A DNA stretch of 64,000 nucleotides from Lindgomyces ingoldianus (Eukaryota; Ascomycota; Dothideomycetes; Pleosporales; Lindgomycetaceae): the NCBI RefSeq assembly GCF_010093535.1, contig NW_022985178.1, positions 462,505 to 526,504 of the forward strand. Reading direction: 5' to 3'. The position numbers and the translations under genes are program-made. Shown piece after piece: positions 47,193-58,938 of this stretch (the stretch's first letter is position 1; each line of letters begins with the position of its first letter). The notes under the pieces are model-generated. The model did not search any database and was not told the origin of the DNA. It saw only the letters and a list, made by a program, of their open reading frames with translations.

Positions 47193-48684
47193 TCACTTCG
47201 CGACAGCCGCACTTAGGACCTGTGTCCTAAAGAAGCCGCCTTTCGTCCTCTCAATGACTTGCTGATATACAGACTGTGGCGGATGATTCATGACGACTGT
47301 TCCAGCCTGGTAGTCGATCTTGGCGTCGACACGTGTGTCGCGAATGAGGTTGACAATCCATTTCTCGCCTTCATCCTGTGAGAGGCCGAGACGGGTTGAT
47401 AGATCCCTATCACCCCAAAGTCAGTAAAAGCCCACAACACAACACATTACGTAGAAGAATGGGGGGATGGAGGGGGGGAAAGCGGGGAAGAGACGTACTT
47501 GATGTCAATCCTCTGATGAATCTTACAATAACTCTCGGAAATCAAATGCCTTGCAGCATCCACAAACGCATCCGCGGTCCCGAGTAAGAAAAAATCATTC
47601 TTAAGAATCTCCTCCGTCTCACTCAGCTTTTTCTGCGCCTCCACGAAATCAAAATCGATGTACAGCGCCTTGATGAAATCCGTCACAGGATCTGAATACT
47701 CGTACCCCTCCTGCCTTACAATCCTAATGAGGTCTTTCAGCTGTCGCTGGTACTGGTTTGAGTTCCGCCCGCGGTTGCGACTCGTGATGACGGCGGCTGA
47801 GAGATAGCGCAGGATCCAGGGACAGTTTGTTTGGATAGTGTTGATGAAGTTTGGGGAGAAGAAGAGTTCGGTGAGTTGGTCGCGGACGGGCTCGTGGTTG
47901 AAGAGCGGGAAGAGCGACCAGTGGATTAGCCAGGTGCGGTGTTGGAGCTGCGCGAGCGGGTTGGCGAAAAGGCGCGTTTCGATCGAGTCCTTGAGCTTGT
48001 TAATTTCTTCCATTGCGGAGTCCCAGTTTACCGAGAGGATTTCCGAGGCGAGTTTGCCCCACGTGGCTTCGGCGACTTTGTCGTTGTCTGTGGACTTGGA
48101 AATATTAGCGTCGCCCATATCTCATCATGTCCCCCTCTCCCAACCCCCGAGAATAGAAAGAGGAGGTGAGAAAGTCTTACTAGAACCCTGAACCGATACA
48201 GCAACTCCGCCGCATGGGGGTAAACCCCACAACTATACTGAAACTGTCCAAACTCATAGAGCTGGTTCACCATGGCCACGTCCACGCCATGGTTCTCCTT
48301 CAAATACGCCAGATTTTGCACCTTGTCGCTCCTAAGATTGGTCACCACATTCTCATCGTCAAGCAGCCCGGAAATCTTGCTCGTGTCCTCCTCGAGCTGG
48401 TCGCGCCGCTGCAACACTTGGTCCCGCTTCTTCTTGAACTCGTCGGGCATCTCGTCCAGGTCGTGGATATCTTGGTACAGCTGGCCGACGAAATCAGTCA
48501 TGTTGGTCGGCTTGAGGAGTTCGAGGAGGAGTTTTTTTTGGGAGAGGGGCTGCTCGGCTTCTTCGTCACTGGAGAAATTGAGGAGCGGGTAGATGAGATG
48601 GCGGTCGAGATTTGGCATGAGCTTTGGGAGGAGGTTGTATTGCTCGGCGATGTTGGGAGCGCCGCCGTTAGTCGTGTCCGCCAT
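47193..48684 (-). CDS. int6: Translation initiation factor eIF3 subunit e (Int6)
   Basis: Core subunit of eIF3, which holds mRNA and the ternary complex on the 40S ribosome in the cytoplasm. Exons 48684-48181, 48094-47499 and 47406-47193 give 437 aa, the usual length. The N-terminal helical domain includes [20 protein letters not shown] and [18 protein letters not shown]. The middle has [31 protein letters not shown] across intron 1, and [20 protein letters not shown]. The C-terminal PCI domain has [55 protein letters not shown] across intron 2, and the winged-helix end [20 protein letters not shown]. The acceptor at 48095 (TTCCAAG) was chosen to restore RVL-STDND. It is divergent from the mL49 gene. 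Confidence 0.96.
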
Positions 48685-48961
48685 GGTGGGCGTAGTGTCC
48701 TCTTTCACAGAGGTGGGCTGGTGAAAAGAAGCGAGTTTGCGCAGACGGGGTGAGGTTCAGGTCGTGGATGCGGCTTGGAAAAGTTGGTGGGGGACTTTCT
48801 AGGTTCTGTCACTTCTGTGGGCGGCGGGTGCACGGACCACTCAACTCGTTTACGAAAGTTTCGATGTCGAGCCGCACACCTTACATCAAACCTCATATCA
48901 GAGCTTGCATCCACCCCTCTTCTCCGTATCCTCGCTCGCAATCTAAAGCGAAGCTATCACA
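48685..48961. promoter_or_regulatory. Shared divergent promoter of eIF3e and mL49
   Basis: 277 bp separate the two start codons, so both promoters and both 5' UTRs must fit here. The genes serve cytoplasmic initiation and the mitochondrial ribosome, a common kind of growth-linked divergent pair. No specific site is claimed. Confidence 0.6.
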
Positions 48962-49792
48962 ATGCCTCCAATCCAGCCTCTCCTCCCCTTTCTACGGCCC
49001 CTAGCACCCCCGAAATCATCCACCTGTCGACAGCTCCTTCGCTTTACAGCAGCATCAAGACTCCGCATTGAGCGTATGCCGCTTCAATCTCCAATTGATA
49101 CTGGCAACAGCCACTAATAGCATATCAGAGCCAACAACATCAACATCAGGGGCCTCCGCCGCTCCCCCGCCGCCTTCAACACCCTCCGTCTCCCGAGACC
49201 TCGCAGCAGCCGAAGCCACCACTGACGCCGACAAAGCCCAGTCCTCGTCTCCAGGACCCATTCTCCCATTCAAACGTCCCTCTCATAGCATTCGGCAATC
49301 CACACCCAAACCCAATCCTAAACCGAAAATACCCACGCTCCACCCCCTCAGCGCAAAAGCCCAAAAACTCGCCTCCGCCGCCTCTGCCTCCTCTACCGCC
49401 TCCTCTTCCAACCCCACTCTCTCCAACCCCGCACCCCACAGCTGTCCCACCTCTCCAGCAAACCTCCCCCCACCGGCCTACCATGTCGCGCGCTCCATCA
49501 AGAAAAATTACCCCATATACACTGACTACAAGCGCGGCGGGAACCTACACTTAACCACTGTGCGGAAGGTGAGTGGAGATTTGAACGCGTTGAAGGATGA
49601 GTTGCGGCGGTTTTTGAACAAGAGGGTGGGGGATGTTACCATTAATGCTTTGACGAAGCATGTTATTGTAAAGGTACGTTCTGTAACAGTCATTATGGTG
49701 GGAGGTGTAGAGGGATGATCGTGTGCTAATGGGGTAGATAGGGTCATCATAAACCTGAGATTATGCAGTTCTTGAAAGCGCGGGGGATGTGA
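48962..49792 (+). CDS. IMG2: Mitochondrial large ribosomal subunit protein mL49 (Img2)
   Basis: Structural protein of the mitochondrial 54S ribosomal subunit. Exons 48962-49073, 49129-49673 and 49742-49792 give 235 aa. The N-terminus is basic and Ser/Arg-rich without acids (presumed targeting peptide), followed by a low-complexity Ser/Ala/Pro linker of about 120 residues that is longer than usual. The conserved C-terminal mL49 domain reads AYHVARSIKKNYPIYTDYKR, GGNLHLTTVRKVSGDLNALK, then VTINALTKHVIVKGHHKPEI with intron 2 falling at VIVK|GHH, ending FLKARGM. The final 17-codon exon supplies the conserved tail. The Img2 family is also called mL49/Img2. Confidence 0.93.
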
Positions 49793-50467
49793 TTGTGGTG
49801 AATACAGTGCTACGGCGACGGCAGGCTTGTAGAAACAATGTATTATATCACACGCCAGCATCTAGACTAAGAGGCTAGAGGATTTTAGCATTGCATGTCC
49901 ATCCGATAACTTAGGTATTTCCCCGTTGTGACAATTCACTTAATATCTAACACATACCCCAAAGACCCTCACGGATCAACAATTTGATATCCTCACGTTC
50001 ACTCGACAAGCAGTGGTCGGTGGGATGTGGCCAGATGTTTTGAACTAAAGAGAATATCTGTGGAGACATCTACCCATCCTCCTGGATGCCCACGAATGTT
50101 CTTTCAAAATAAAGAAATGCCCTCAATGAAGCCCCATCCTTGTAGGTAGTCCGATTCCTCTCGACAATCTTCTGGGGGTTACAGGGAAACTAATGCTGCC
50201 CTCATAGCACGCTAACACACTATTGAAAAGACGTAATTCTTCCAAGCGGACCTGGGTTGTGGATACAGAACATAGAGCTCACATGTCTGCTCCGGGCCGT
50301 CCGTCGAAATTGTGAAGAAAAGGATGCCGCATGGATTGAGACTATGCGGGGCCCTGGAATCGAAAGAGAACTAGACACCGAAGCGTTAGTTTTCAATGTT
50401 GGGGTATCAGTAGCAACCGTACTCACCCTTTCGTTTAAGACCCAACCGCCAATGATCAATCACATCT
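49793..50467. other. Intergenic, nothing recognised
   Basis: 675 bp between the mL49 stop and the end of the Cys-rich gene. Only short frames without motifs. Confidence 0.5.
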
Positions 50468-51713
50468 TCAAGGTTTGCAATACGGATCCTGACCCAAGGG
50501 CTGGTAGCACTGGGTACCCCGCTTGCAACCATGCCAGGCATGCCAGATGTGATCGTCGCTACAGATGACAGAACTCCAGCTAGATCCGCATTGTTTCTTC
50601 CCCGGAGTATCGCAGTACTGAGCCCCGTTCTCCAAGGTGCTCGTCACAGCGCTGACGTCCTCATACGCAATTCGCTTGCTATAGTCGGGTATCATGCAGC
50701 ATGCGAATCCACAGCCTCCACCTCTACGACATTTCATCGGTCCCTTTTGGCATAAGTCGACAGAACATTGCCCCATGCACTGCCCACTGGAACAACGGTT
50801 TAAGCAGTCTGACACCCAGTCGCTGCATTCACCGCATTTAGTGGAAGTCATGGTTTTGGCGGCTAGGCCAGACAATTCGGGCTCGACAATATCCCGTTTC
50901 ACCTGTGGTGGAGGGAGGGGATGGCAATATCCGCATTTTCCGCACTGGAGCATGGTTAGCCTTCGATACACAGAAAGCGCCGGGTGAGTGGGCTTGATGA
51001 TAGCATCGGTGCGCCGTGATGCGACCGTGAATTAGGGGAGGGAATCGTGTGGGTGAGCTAAATAGCATTGGGTTCCTTATGTGTTCTGGAGCAGAAAGTC
51101 ACTTACCTCTTGGTGAGAAGCTTGGCAGGTCTCGTACTCACACAGACCCCTATACATCTCATTGTTGCGGTACCTCTGTTTCAGCCGTCAGCAGCCCTCT
51201 ATGCGTGATCTATCATGGAGAATTTCTCACATGGAAGCAGTTGTCGAACATCATCTGGCAAGCCATGTCATGGCATCCACCACCCTCTTGCTTGTCGCTT
51301 TGGGATTCGGTGCGTGCTTTGACAACAGGCTCAGGTTGTGGTGGACGACCAGGTCCTGGCATATCGTAGCACTTCTGGCATTGGCCGCACTCCTTCATGT
51401 CAGTTCCTCTCCAAATGGTGCTAAGACAAACATTGAAGACTAACTTGCTCCTGCAGGTCTGTGCACATGAAAAAAGTGCAGGCTCCCTCAACATGCTTTG
51501 GGAAGATCTCGTTCTTGTGCGTCTAGTATGGCATGAGTGGACGTCACCGAATAGGAGGAGAACCCTCACTTGGACACAATCTTTCCAATACGGGTCGCAA
51601 ACGCCGTCGCAACGCCGCTTCGAGTCGTCTCCAGGGGCAGCTGCCGTCTCTGGAACAGCGAAAGCCGCTGCGAGGGCTGGGAGAAAGAGGGTGATTGGAC
51701 GAAGGATCTTCAT
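50468..51713 (-). CDS. Secreted cysteine-rich protein, effector-like
   Basis: Unknown family. Exons about 51713-51570, 51458-51231, 51175-51107 and 50944-50468 give about 305 aa; all junctions are phase 0. The N-terminus is a clear signal peptide (MKILRPITLFLPALAAAFAV). The mature part has about 40 cysteines. Most are in CxxC or CxxCxxC clusters: CDGVC, CGQCQKC, CGKCGYC, CGECSDW and CRRGGGCGFACC. The last 50 residues (QYCDTPGKKQCG, CSDDHIWHAWHGCKRGTQCY, DPYCKP) resemble a separate small Cys-knot-like module with aromatic residues, perhaps carbohydrate-binding. Secretion plus repeated Cys clusters fits a host- or wall-interacting protein, but no activity can be assigned. Intron choice inside exon 2 is uncertain. 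Confidence 0.6.
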
Positions 51714-54624
51714 CTTGACGATTGTTCTCTATCGTAGATGTCGCTTTGGAGGATTGTAAGAGGAGAAAGGTGTCGAAGGGATAACGAGAGGGTGGCGGGT
51801 AAGAAGTCTCCTCGACAAGCTTTCAAGGTGATGGTAGACTGAGTGGCAACTTCTAAAAGTGGTGACTGCGTCTATGTCACTTTCCTCTCCCCTCATCAAA
51901 GATTCGGCGAGCAGCGGCAATGGTCGGCTCTTCTTCCAGGGCACCTCTCGAGTCTATTAGAGACTTCCCATTCTGCTTCTTGAGATCCGGATCCTTTTCT
52001 TCACATGTCGAAAACCCCATTCACCGCACGTCTAGCTCCATCCACTGCCTTCTCAGTAGTCGAATGGCCCCTCTAGCCCCGCACGGCTGTCTTAAGACTC
52101 GACCATGGCCCTAAATTCCCAATGATTGTTAATAGGACTTCATAAGATTAAAACTAACCGTGGACCACGTGAGAGCTCCCCGAAAACTTCCTCCGGAAGC
52201 CTGACCATGTGACGCCGACCATTTTAGTTATTTAACAACCGTCGTTATGTTACCTCTAGACATCAAATCTTAATCGAGGAAAGGCTCATGGGAGAATTGA
52301 TGTTGGAAATTGGAGGAAGAAAAGATGTTGAACATTGGTTTCATGTATAGAACGGATGATGTCTTAATAGTTGAAGAATTGAATATTGAATATGGCAATG
52401 CTATCTGTTGCGCGTGTATTTTATCCACCTATACATATTCTTCTGCTGTGCCTGGTGGAAGGTTGACCTTTTGCCATTTGCAACACTAGTCACCATCAAT
52501 CTAGTCTGGAGCCAATTCTCATCATGCATCGCACCTCCTCCAAACAACCACTTTCCACTTTCCCCCACCCCCATACGCTATCTAAGATTCCTGGCTTCAC
52601 GGAAACTATCCCAACCCGGTTGCCACATTACTTCCTTGCTTATTAGACGAAGACACTAGATCCTAAAAGGGAGGAATTGGAAGTTTCGCTCTGAAGCCCG
52701 ATCCACCAAGCACTCTGACTTCCCATCTTTGTCCTCTACAGCGTGATAGGTTGAATGAAGAGTCTCCCCCATAGTGTTGGATAGAGATGTATATGCGGCC
52801 GTCTAACCGCATTCCCCCTGAGCAGTCCTTGTTGAGCACTTAAGACCTGACGTCCCCGTCTCAGGGGTTTAACAAAACCTGCTGTCAGCCAGATTGTTAA
52901 TATATGATCCCTTCAATCTTCCAAACACCCGCCACCTAGCTGGCCCCTCTGTCATACCTAGGAATTGAAAATGAGATCAGATAGCGAATGGTGTACGAAT
53001 TTCAAGACTACCAAAAAATGGTTTTTTTGAGGGTTGTCAGTAGCCCGCATATGGCTGCAGAGTTAGTTTCTCTTTTATCAATGAGCTTCAAATATTCAAA
53101 CGCATTTATGGTAGAGAAAATAGCTACTAGCGATATCCTCGTAGAAGTCCGGGTGATTTTGGGAAGGTCGACGGCGGCAATCACCACATTCACGTATCCT
53201 AGTGATCAAAACCTATTCGGGTACTCCGATCGCTTCCTCAGCGCCGTTTGTTGCGTTCTAGAAAGGAAGTGCAATCGTGCCGCCCATTTTTATTTGACTA
53301 GATCAGAATTTCCACAACACAACGCACATGGCGCGGCTTGCGTCTTTTAGTTACATCCCTTGGCTCATTTAGTACGTCTCCGGGAGCAGCCCGCGTAAAT
53401 ACTTAACACTATTACTCCCCACCGCACCGCCTTAAGAGCTGTTATCTCTCCTTAATAGAAATATGCTGAGAGATCGACTCTGATAGCAATGATAGTTAAA
53501 AGAGTCGATATTGCTAAGCAGAGAAACCAATGTATGCACTTGATATTGTAGACGGCATCTCCCGGCTATAGTCTTTCATTTGTGCGCTTTCCACTAGACG
53601 CTGCCAGCACCAGACTGATAGGCGACTATTCAGCTTTCAGAAGACCCTCACCTGATAAGTAGGAAAAATTTCTATTGCCGAGATCGAAAGGCTGACTTAA
53701 TGAGAACACAACGAAGGCAGCACTTCCAACAAAGCGTAGTACTGTACGATTCGGCGATTTAGATGCCTTTGCAGGCGAGATTTTGTGTACGTTCCTACAG
53801 CAGGGAGGATAAGAGGAGGTGCACGTATTGTAACTGTTACAGCTCACGTGATCTGTACAAGTAGCACAATTTAATTAAAGCACGCGTACTCTAGTTAAAA
53901 CGACTAAGAGTGTAGGTTTCTAGAGAAGCAGGATTCAGGTCTATATAGCTATTTGATAACTAATTCTCCCTAGTAACATAAGCGGAGAGGTCTAAAAGTT
54001 TGCCGCTTACTACCTTTACAGTGCCTTAAGAGCTTTGCTTATGGCACTAACAGCTGAGCTACGGGTAGATTACCTTGCCCTGCTGCAATTAATCTTTGGC
54101 CATAGACAGCGCAATATGGTGGGGTGAGGCAGGAGACGCAGAGGAGAGGGCTCTCGACTTCTGCCGCCTACTAGACTGGACAACGGAGGTATCTAATTAA
54201 CTAGATGAGGCCTGTGAGGCACTAAGGCGCGTGGATAGGTAACCCCGCAATTGAGAATAGTCAGTAATAGGCATTTTTAAGATAATAAACTGCAGATGGA
54301 TAGATTAAAACATTTAGAAAAACATTTAAGCGTCCTCACAAAACTTTTAGCTAATTAGAATCCTAGAAAAACACTAAACGCTCCCACCAGGCCTACTACT
54401 TGCCAGAGCCCTCCTAAGAGGTTAATCCAATTCGTACCACGTACTGTACCTAGGGAATCATTAAACGTACGGTACGGCTCACGAACTGGGTACGTTCGTA
54501 CTGAACACATGACCGCTGCGGTTCACTTTGTAGGGACCGTAGTACCTGTTGGAAGCCCTGACAGAAGGAATTCCCAACTTTTTAATACGCGTAGATGAAG
54601 AATGCAGCGCTTAAACTTTCTTCA
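51714..54624. other. 2.9-kb intergenic region with a transposon-like remnant
   Basis: No gene recognised at 51714-53850 (longest frame 120 codons, no motif). From about 53860 to 54540 the composition shifts toward A+T, and decayed coding text appears (listed separately). The flank near 54480-54540 is rich in GTACGT-type words. Confidence 0.4.
54129..54450 (+). pseudogene. Decayed coding fragment, possibly transposon gag-like
   Basis: One frame reads EERALDFCRLLDWTTEVSN, then a stop and LDEACEALRRVDR. Farther on, another frame from 54296 reads MDRLKHLEKHLSVLTKLLAN, a stop, then NPRKTLNAPTRPTT and RLIQFVPRT. Helical charged text followed by a Pro/Thr-rich linker recalls the start of retrotransposon gag-like proteins, but no zinc knuckle or polymerase is present. 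Stops are TAG or TAA, as expected from RIP of glutamine codons. Confidence 0.3.
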
Positions 54625-56272
54625 TTACGGAGACTCGCCGAGCTCCGTACCAGCCCAGAAGAACTTCCATCGAGCCTCCTCACCTCCCTTCCGTTCATAC
54701 ACCATAACTTCTACATCCTTCGTTGGAGCCAGGATCGAAGCTGATATATGCGCTCGCCCTTCTATATCTTCCCATTTCCCGCTAACTGGCCGTACGTCAT
54801 ACCTCAGGACCATGATGATCAATAGAACCATGACCTCCTTCATGAAAATATGTCTTCCTGGGCACAGAGATGACCCTCCACCAAAGGTACGGTGTGATGA
54901 AGCGGGGACCCCCGCACCAAACCCAGAGCCCCGAAGGAAGCGGTCTGGATCAAATTCTTTTGCAGACTTCCCCCACACCTCTGAATTCTCATGGAGTTCA
55001 GCGGACGGAACGAGAAGCAGGGAATCCTTCTTTAAAAGATAGCCTCCGTCGAGCGCAGTATCATTCAGTATGACTCGTCCGGACACATTAAAGGCTTTTC
55101 TTCTGAGAATCTCTCGCACTATCGCTTCCAACTTCAGGTACTGCGTGGAAACTTCCTCGATATCGACATGAACGGGACCGTTAGTAGACGATGAAGAACC
55201 TACAGCATCTGAAATCCCTCGCCTAACTTCTTCCAGGAGTTCTGGTCGCGAATACAAGTCATACAAGCACCAGAAAGCGGAGACAGTTGAGTTAATCAGC
55301 ACTCCTAAGCACACCGAGAGGTCATACTTCGCAATGTCGTCCATAGAAATGTCGTACTTCTTGTTGACTTTGAATCTGGCTTGAACCAATGGAGATGCGT
55401 CTTCCTGTCCATTTTCGGCATAATATTTTCGGAAGCCATTGAATAAATCTTCACGGCCATAGAATCCTTTGCGCGCTGTAACACTGGGGAAGAAGTTCAA
55501 GCCGAGGTAGGCGAATTGTTCCTTGATTGCCCTACAGGTATTAATGACTGAGAAACCGAGCGGCAGTGAGTGACTTTACCAAAATCCTTTCTCGACAGCA
55601 GGATCCTTGAACGGGTTTTTTGGTCCCCAAACAGCATCTGATGTCGATTGGCAAATTAAGTGGCTCAGCCATTCATGTAGCCTCACCCTTCCGGTGTTTG
55701 GGATCGCGTCTAAAGAAGATAGGTGAGGCCACATGTTCTTTGCTATGTCCTTGGCCAAGATCTCAAGATCATTTCCAGGCGACATCGTGTCGTGCATCAC
55801 CTTTCGCGTCTCCGACAAACAGCCCCAGCACCCTTCCTCATACAGGTTGACTCTTAGCGCCTTAAGGCCTTTAGTGCTTGACATTAGAATGCGCTCTGCA
55901 AAGATGACGGCATAAGGCGAAAAAGAGATGTCTTTCGGGTTCCGATCGACTTGTGATGCCAGTCGAGGGGATTTGACAACGTAAATTTTAGCCCCTGGCA
56001 CACGAAGGGTGAAGATAGGCGCCTGAGTGTATTTGCTTTCATCACGGTAAGCTTCATAAGCCATATGAATCCCGCCTCTACTTTATTTACCTTACGATGG
56101 AATAGTAGTATGATCCATGTCGTAGCATTCCAAACAAGTGGCCCAGTAAGGGGAAAGGTTGCGCGAGGAGTGGAGGCTCAGAAGGGTGGTGTGGTACATG
56201 GAAAAATCTGAAAACTCTTTTTGCAAGTATCGCGCAAAGAATAAGGAGAGCATAGGCGATGAATCGAATCAT
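54625..56272 (-). CDS. Cytochrome P450 monooxygenase (first of two)
   Basis: Heme-thiolate monooxygenase anchored in the ER by an N-terminal helix (RFIAYALLILCAILAKRVF). Exons 56272-56091, 56035-55580 and 55531-54625 give 514 aa, normal length. The first junction (AG|C) yields SIVSKYTQAPIFTLRVPG, typical of the beta-1 region. The ExxR helix is EAIVREILRRK. The heme loop is RTFGGGSSLCPGRHIFMKE, with FxxGxxxCxG intact. The I-helix (LINSTVSAFWCLYDL) lacks the usual AGxxT but has the N-S-T form seen in CYP7/CYP8-like enzymes, which fungi also possess. Substrate unknown. It is next to another P450 of the same broad type, a membrane protein and a pump. Confidence 0.88.
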
Positions 56273-56623
56273 GATTGCACAACGAGGAGTTGTTTCTGTA
56301 GAGGGAATGGTATGCTTCTAATGTGAATATATATAAACATCCTAGGAATTCAACATCTAGTATATGATTGGCCATACCCTTCCTAGAATCACTGGGTGTT
56401 GAACTACATCGAATCTGCCCTAGCGTCCCATTGCGTGTCCGCGGGCGTATTTTATGCGACTACTAGCACAGAGGTCATTGAACGGCAAGACATTCCAGGG
56501 TCATGCATTTCTCGCTTGGTAGTGTAGTTTAAACTTTCATTCGCGCATATAATAGTAATCCTAGCCCGCTCAGCTTATTCCACATGCCGAAGATTTCATT
56601 GCAACCTGGCAAGGACAGGCGAA

Positions 56624-58526
56624 CTACCTAAACGAGTTCGTCGAAGGAACGGACCGCTTTCGGATACGAAACGGCGTCACCTTGGCCGGTTTCATGACCC
56701 CGAAACCAAATCGCGGTGAGTCGAACTTTGGGGGCTGCTCGTACGAGAGAATTTCAATATCGTAAGACATGGCCAGGGTAGCGACGGACTTCAGCATAAT
56801 GCGCTTAGCCAACAGCCTACCAGGACATGCGTGGTGTCCACCTAGAATCGTGTCAATTATGTTAGCACTGCGTCTCGTTGGCTGTTATCACACAAGGGGC
56901 TGGCTTACTTCCATACGGTATCCAAGACCCTTGCAGACCCTCAGCCGAGAACTTCGCCTCTGTCTCATTCATTTGTGGCGTTTCTTTCGAGGCGGTCTTG
57001 CATGGCCCGCTAGACGAATCGCTTGGGTAGACCAGGAATCGGTAAGGCCAAAATGTGTTCAGGGGGTGCCTACCATTTTGAGTATTCCAGATATTATCAT
57101 CCGAGTGAGCAAGCCAAGTATTCAGGAATATGATGCTGGTTTGCGGCAAGGTTGTATTTCCAACTTGTACATCATGGTGTGGTGCGTCTCGTGGGATGTG
57201 AATTTGGACTCCGAATCGCAGGGTCTCGGCGTAAAGTGATAAGAGGATGGGAATCTTTTCCAGATAGTCCATATTGAGGGAGGTGGCGTGACAAGATTGT
57301 TCTTCCAGTGCTTTCCTGACCTCGAGCAAGATCTGCGGGTCACTGAAAGTATGCACTGCCATAGTCAGAGTCGAAGGGACAACATTGGTGACGGAGCTAC
57401 TAGAAAGTCAATAATCTTTTCTACCATTAAGATACTTTAAATGGCACTCACGCCCATATTAGACCAAAATCGGTGGATGCCACTGAGTCTTCGTCTTGAC
57501 CCTCTGAATTCATTAACATTTCGTGCCGATCTTTCATAATGGAGCTACCCCATGCTGAATCCGCGTCGCTTGCGGACGCTGTGACTGAATCCGAAACCAG
57601 TTTTGCGGCGGAATGCCATCTCTTAATTGATTCGACAATCTTTTTTCTCAGTCTATATGGCTTGGGATTAATGAACCAAGGGACCCGTCTAGCCAGATTC
57701 ATCACAACTTTGTCGTATTCAAAGAGGTCCTCAACGAAATGCTCGTTAGCCTCAAGGAGAAGCGGTCCAAAGAGAGCTTTCAAAATTGCTTGTCCCAGTA
57801 AATTTTCGAAGAATTTCGCGATATCGTCATAGTATACCCATTCTTCGTTCAAATTACAAAGTTGCAGGTATTGGAATAGCGCAGTCTCAAATTGTGTCGT
57901 TGTAGGTTCCAAACCAGACTTAAGAAGGCAATCAACGAGATTTTCATGCGTGGAATACCCAATTCTACCCGTTGGCTTAACGTAGCTTCCCATAATTGGC
58001 TTTGTGCGTGATCCGGAAGTATCGTTGTGGTAAGCTGCTGCGGCCTTCGGGTGCATGCCGAAACAATACTGTAGAGCATATGCATATGCTTTGGTGACAC
58101 TCAAGTTCGGATTTTGGAATATCTCTGTGACATATTTTGGTCCATGGACAATGTAGATATCTTCAGTAACTAATCTCACACGGAGGGCACCAGAGTATCT
58201 TTGGAAAAGCTTCCTGAGTATAATAAGCATGCGGCTTCTAATAAGAATAGGGAAGCATACGACAGTCTTAAGAAGAAAGAAGGTCCATAGAATGCAAATC
58301 CGATTGTGCTTTTGAAAAAAGGGTTCCGATACGGCACAGTTTTGGCTTCATTCGAATAAGACTGGTCACTCTTTGACTTCCAGCAGAAGAAAAGAAACCA
58401 GAGACACAATAATGTTAGAAAAGGATACAAAGGCGAGATGTCCTGGTGATTTAAACGGAGTAGTGTGTGATGTAGTTCCATATTGCTCAAACGTGGGTTG
58501 AGAACTGCGAGAAGAGAAGAATTCAT
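56624..58526 (-). CDS. Cytochrome P450 monooxygenase (second of two)
   Basis: Exons 58526-58261, 58213-57452, 57399-56909 and 56841-56624 give 578 aa (563 if the Met at 58481 is used). The membrane helix is YPFLTLLCLWFLFFC. Splicing at TC|G restores FFLRLSKLFQRYSGALRVRL, and GC|T restores the I-helix stretch FGLIWASSVTNVVPSTLTMA. ExxR is in SLYAETLRFG. The heme loop WIPYGSGHHACPGRLLAKR spans the last intron; Tyr replaces the usual Phe, and the Cys ligand is present. The layout resembles CYP7/CYP8-like fungal P450s, like its neighbour, but the two are diverged rather than recent copies. Substrate unknown. Confidence 0.87.
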
Positions 58527-58938
58527 CGACGGTATCAGGTCTGCTGGAAGCTTCGCTGCCTGTGAGGTGGGAGGCCTTGATATATGTTCCTCTCACTGCT
58601 CTGTTCACGTGAAATATTGGCCGGCAGCTGCATTCACCATCGCTAATCTTGGACATTTACCCTCAACACCATAATTCAAGTGTATTGAAAAGACTTCATA
58701 ATAGCATGGAAGAACGGTGAGATTAATCCCCAAGTTTTCCATACGTTAAGGTCCACTTAATAAATAATCATGACCGAGTTTACATTATGCCCAGACTCAA
58801 CAAATAACTGAATTCTCCAAATTTACATGACAAGTGACCTTTTTGGATTTCAGCTATGCTCAGCGTGCGAGATGATATATTCAACAGTTATCTCTACTTG
58901 ATTCATGGACTTTGAGGGACGTTTCTAACCCCACTGTG

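Noticed and set aside
47838..48753. Plus-strand frames of 117-179 codons at eIF3e
   Set aside because: Antisense to the well-supported eIF3e exons.
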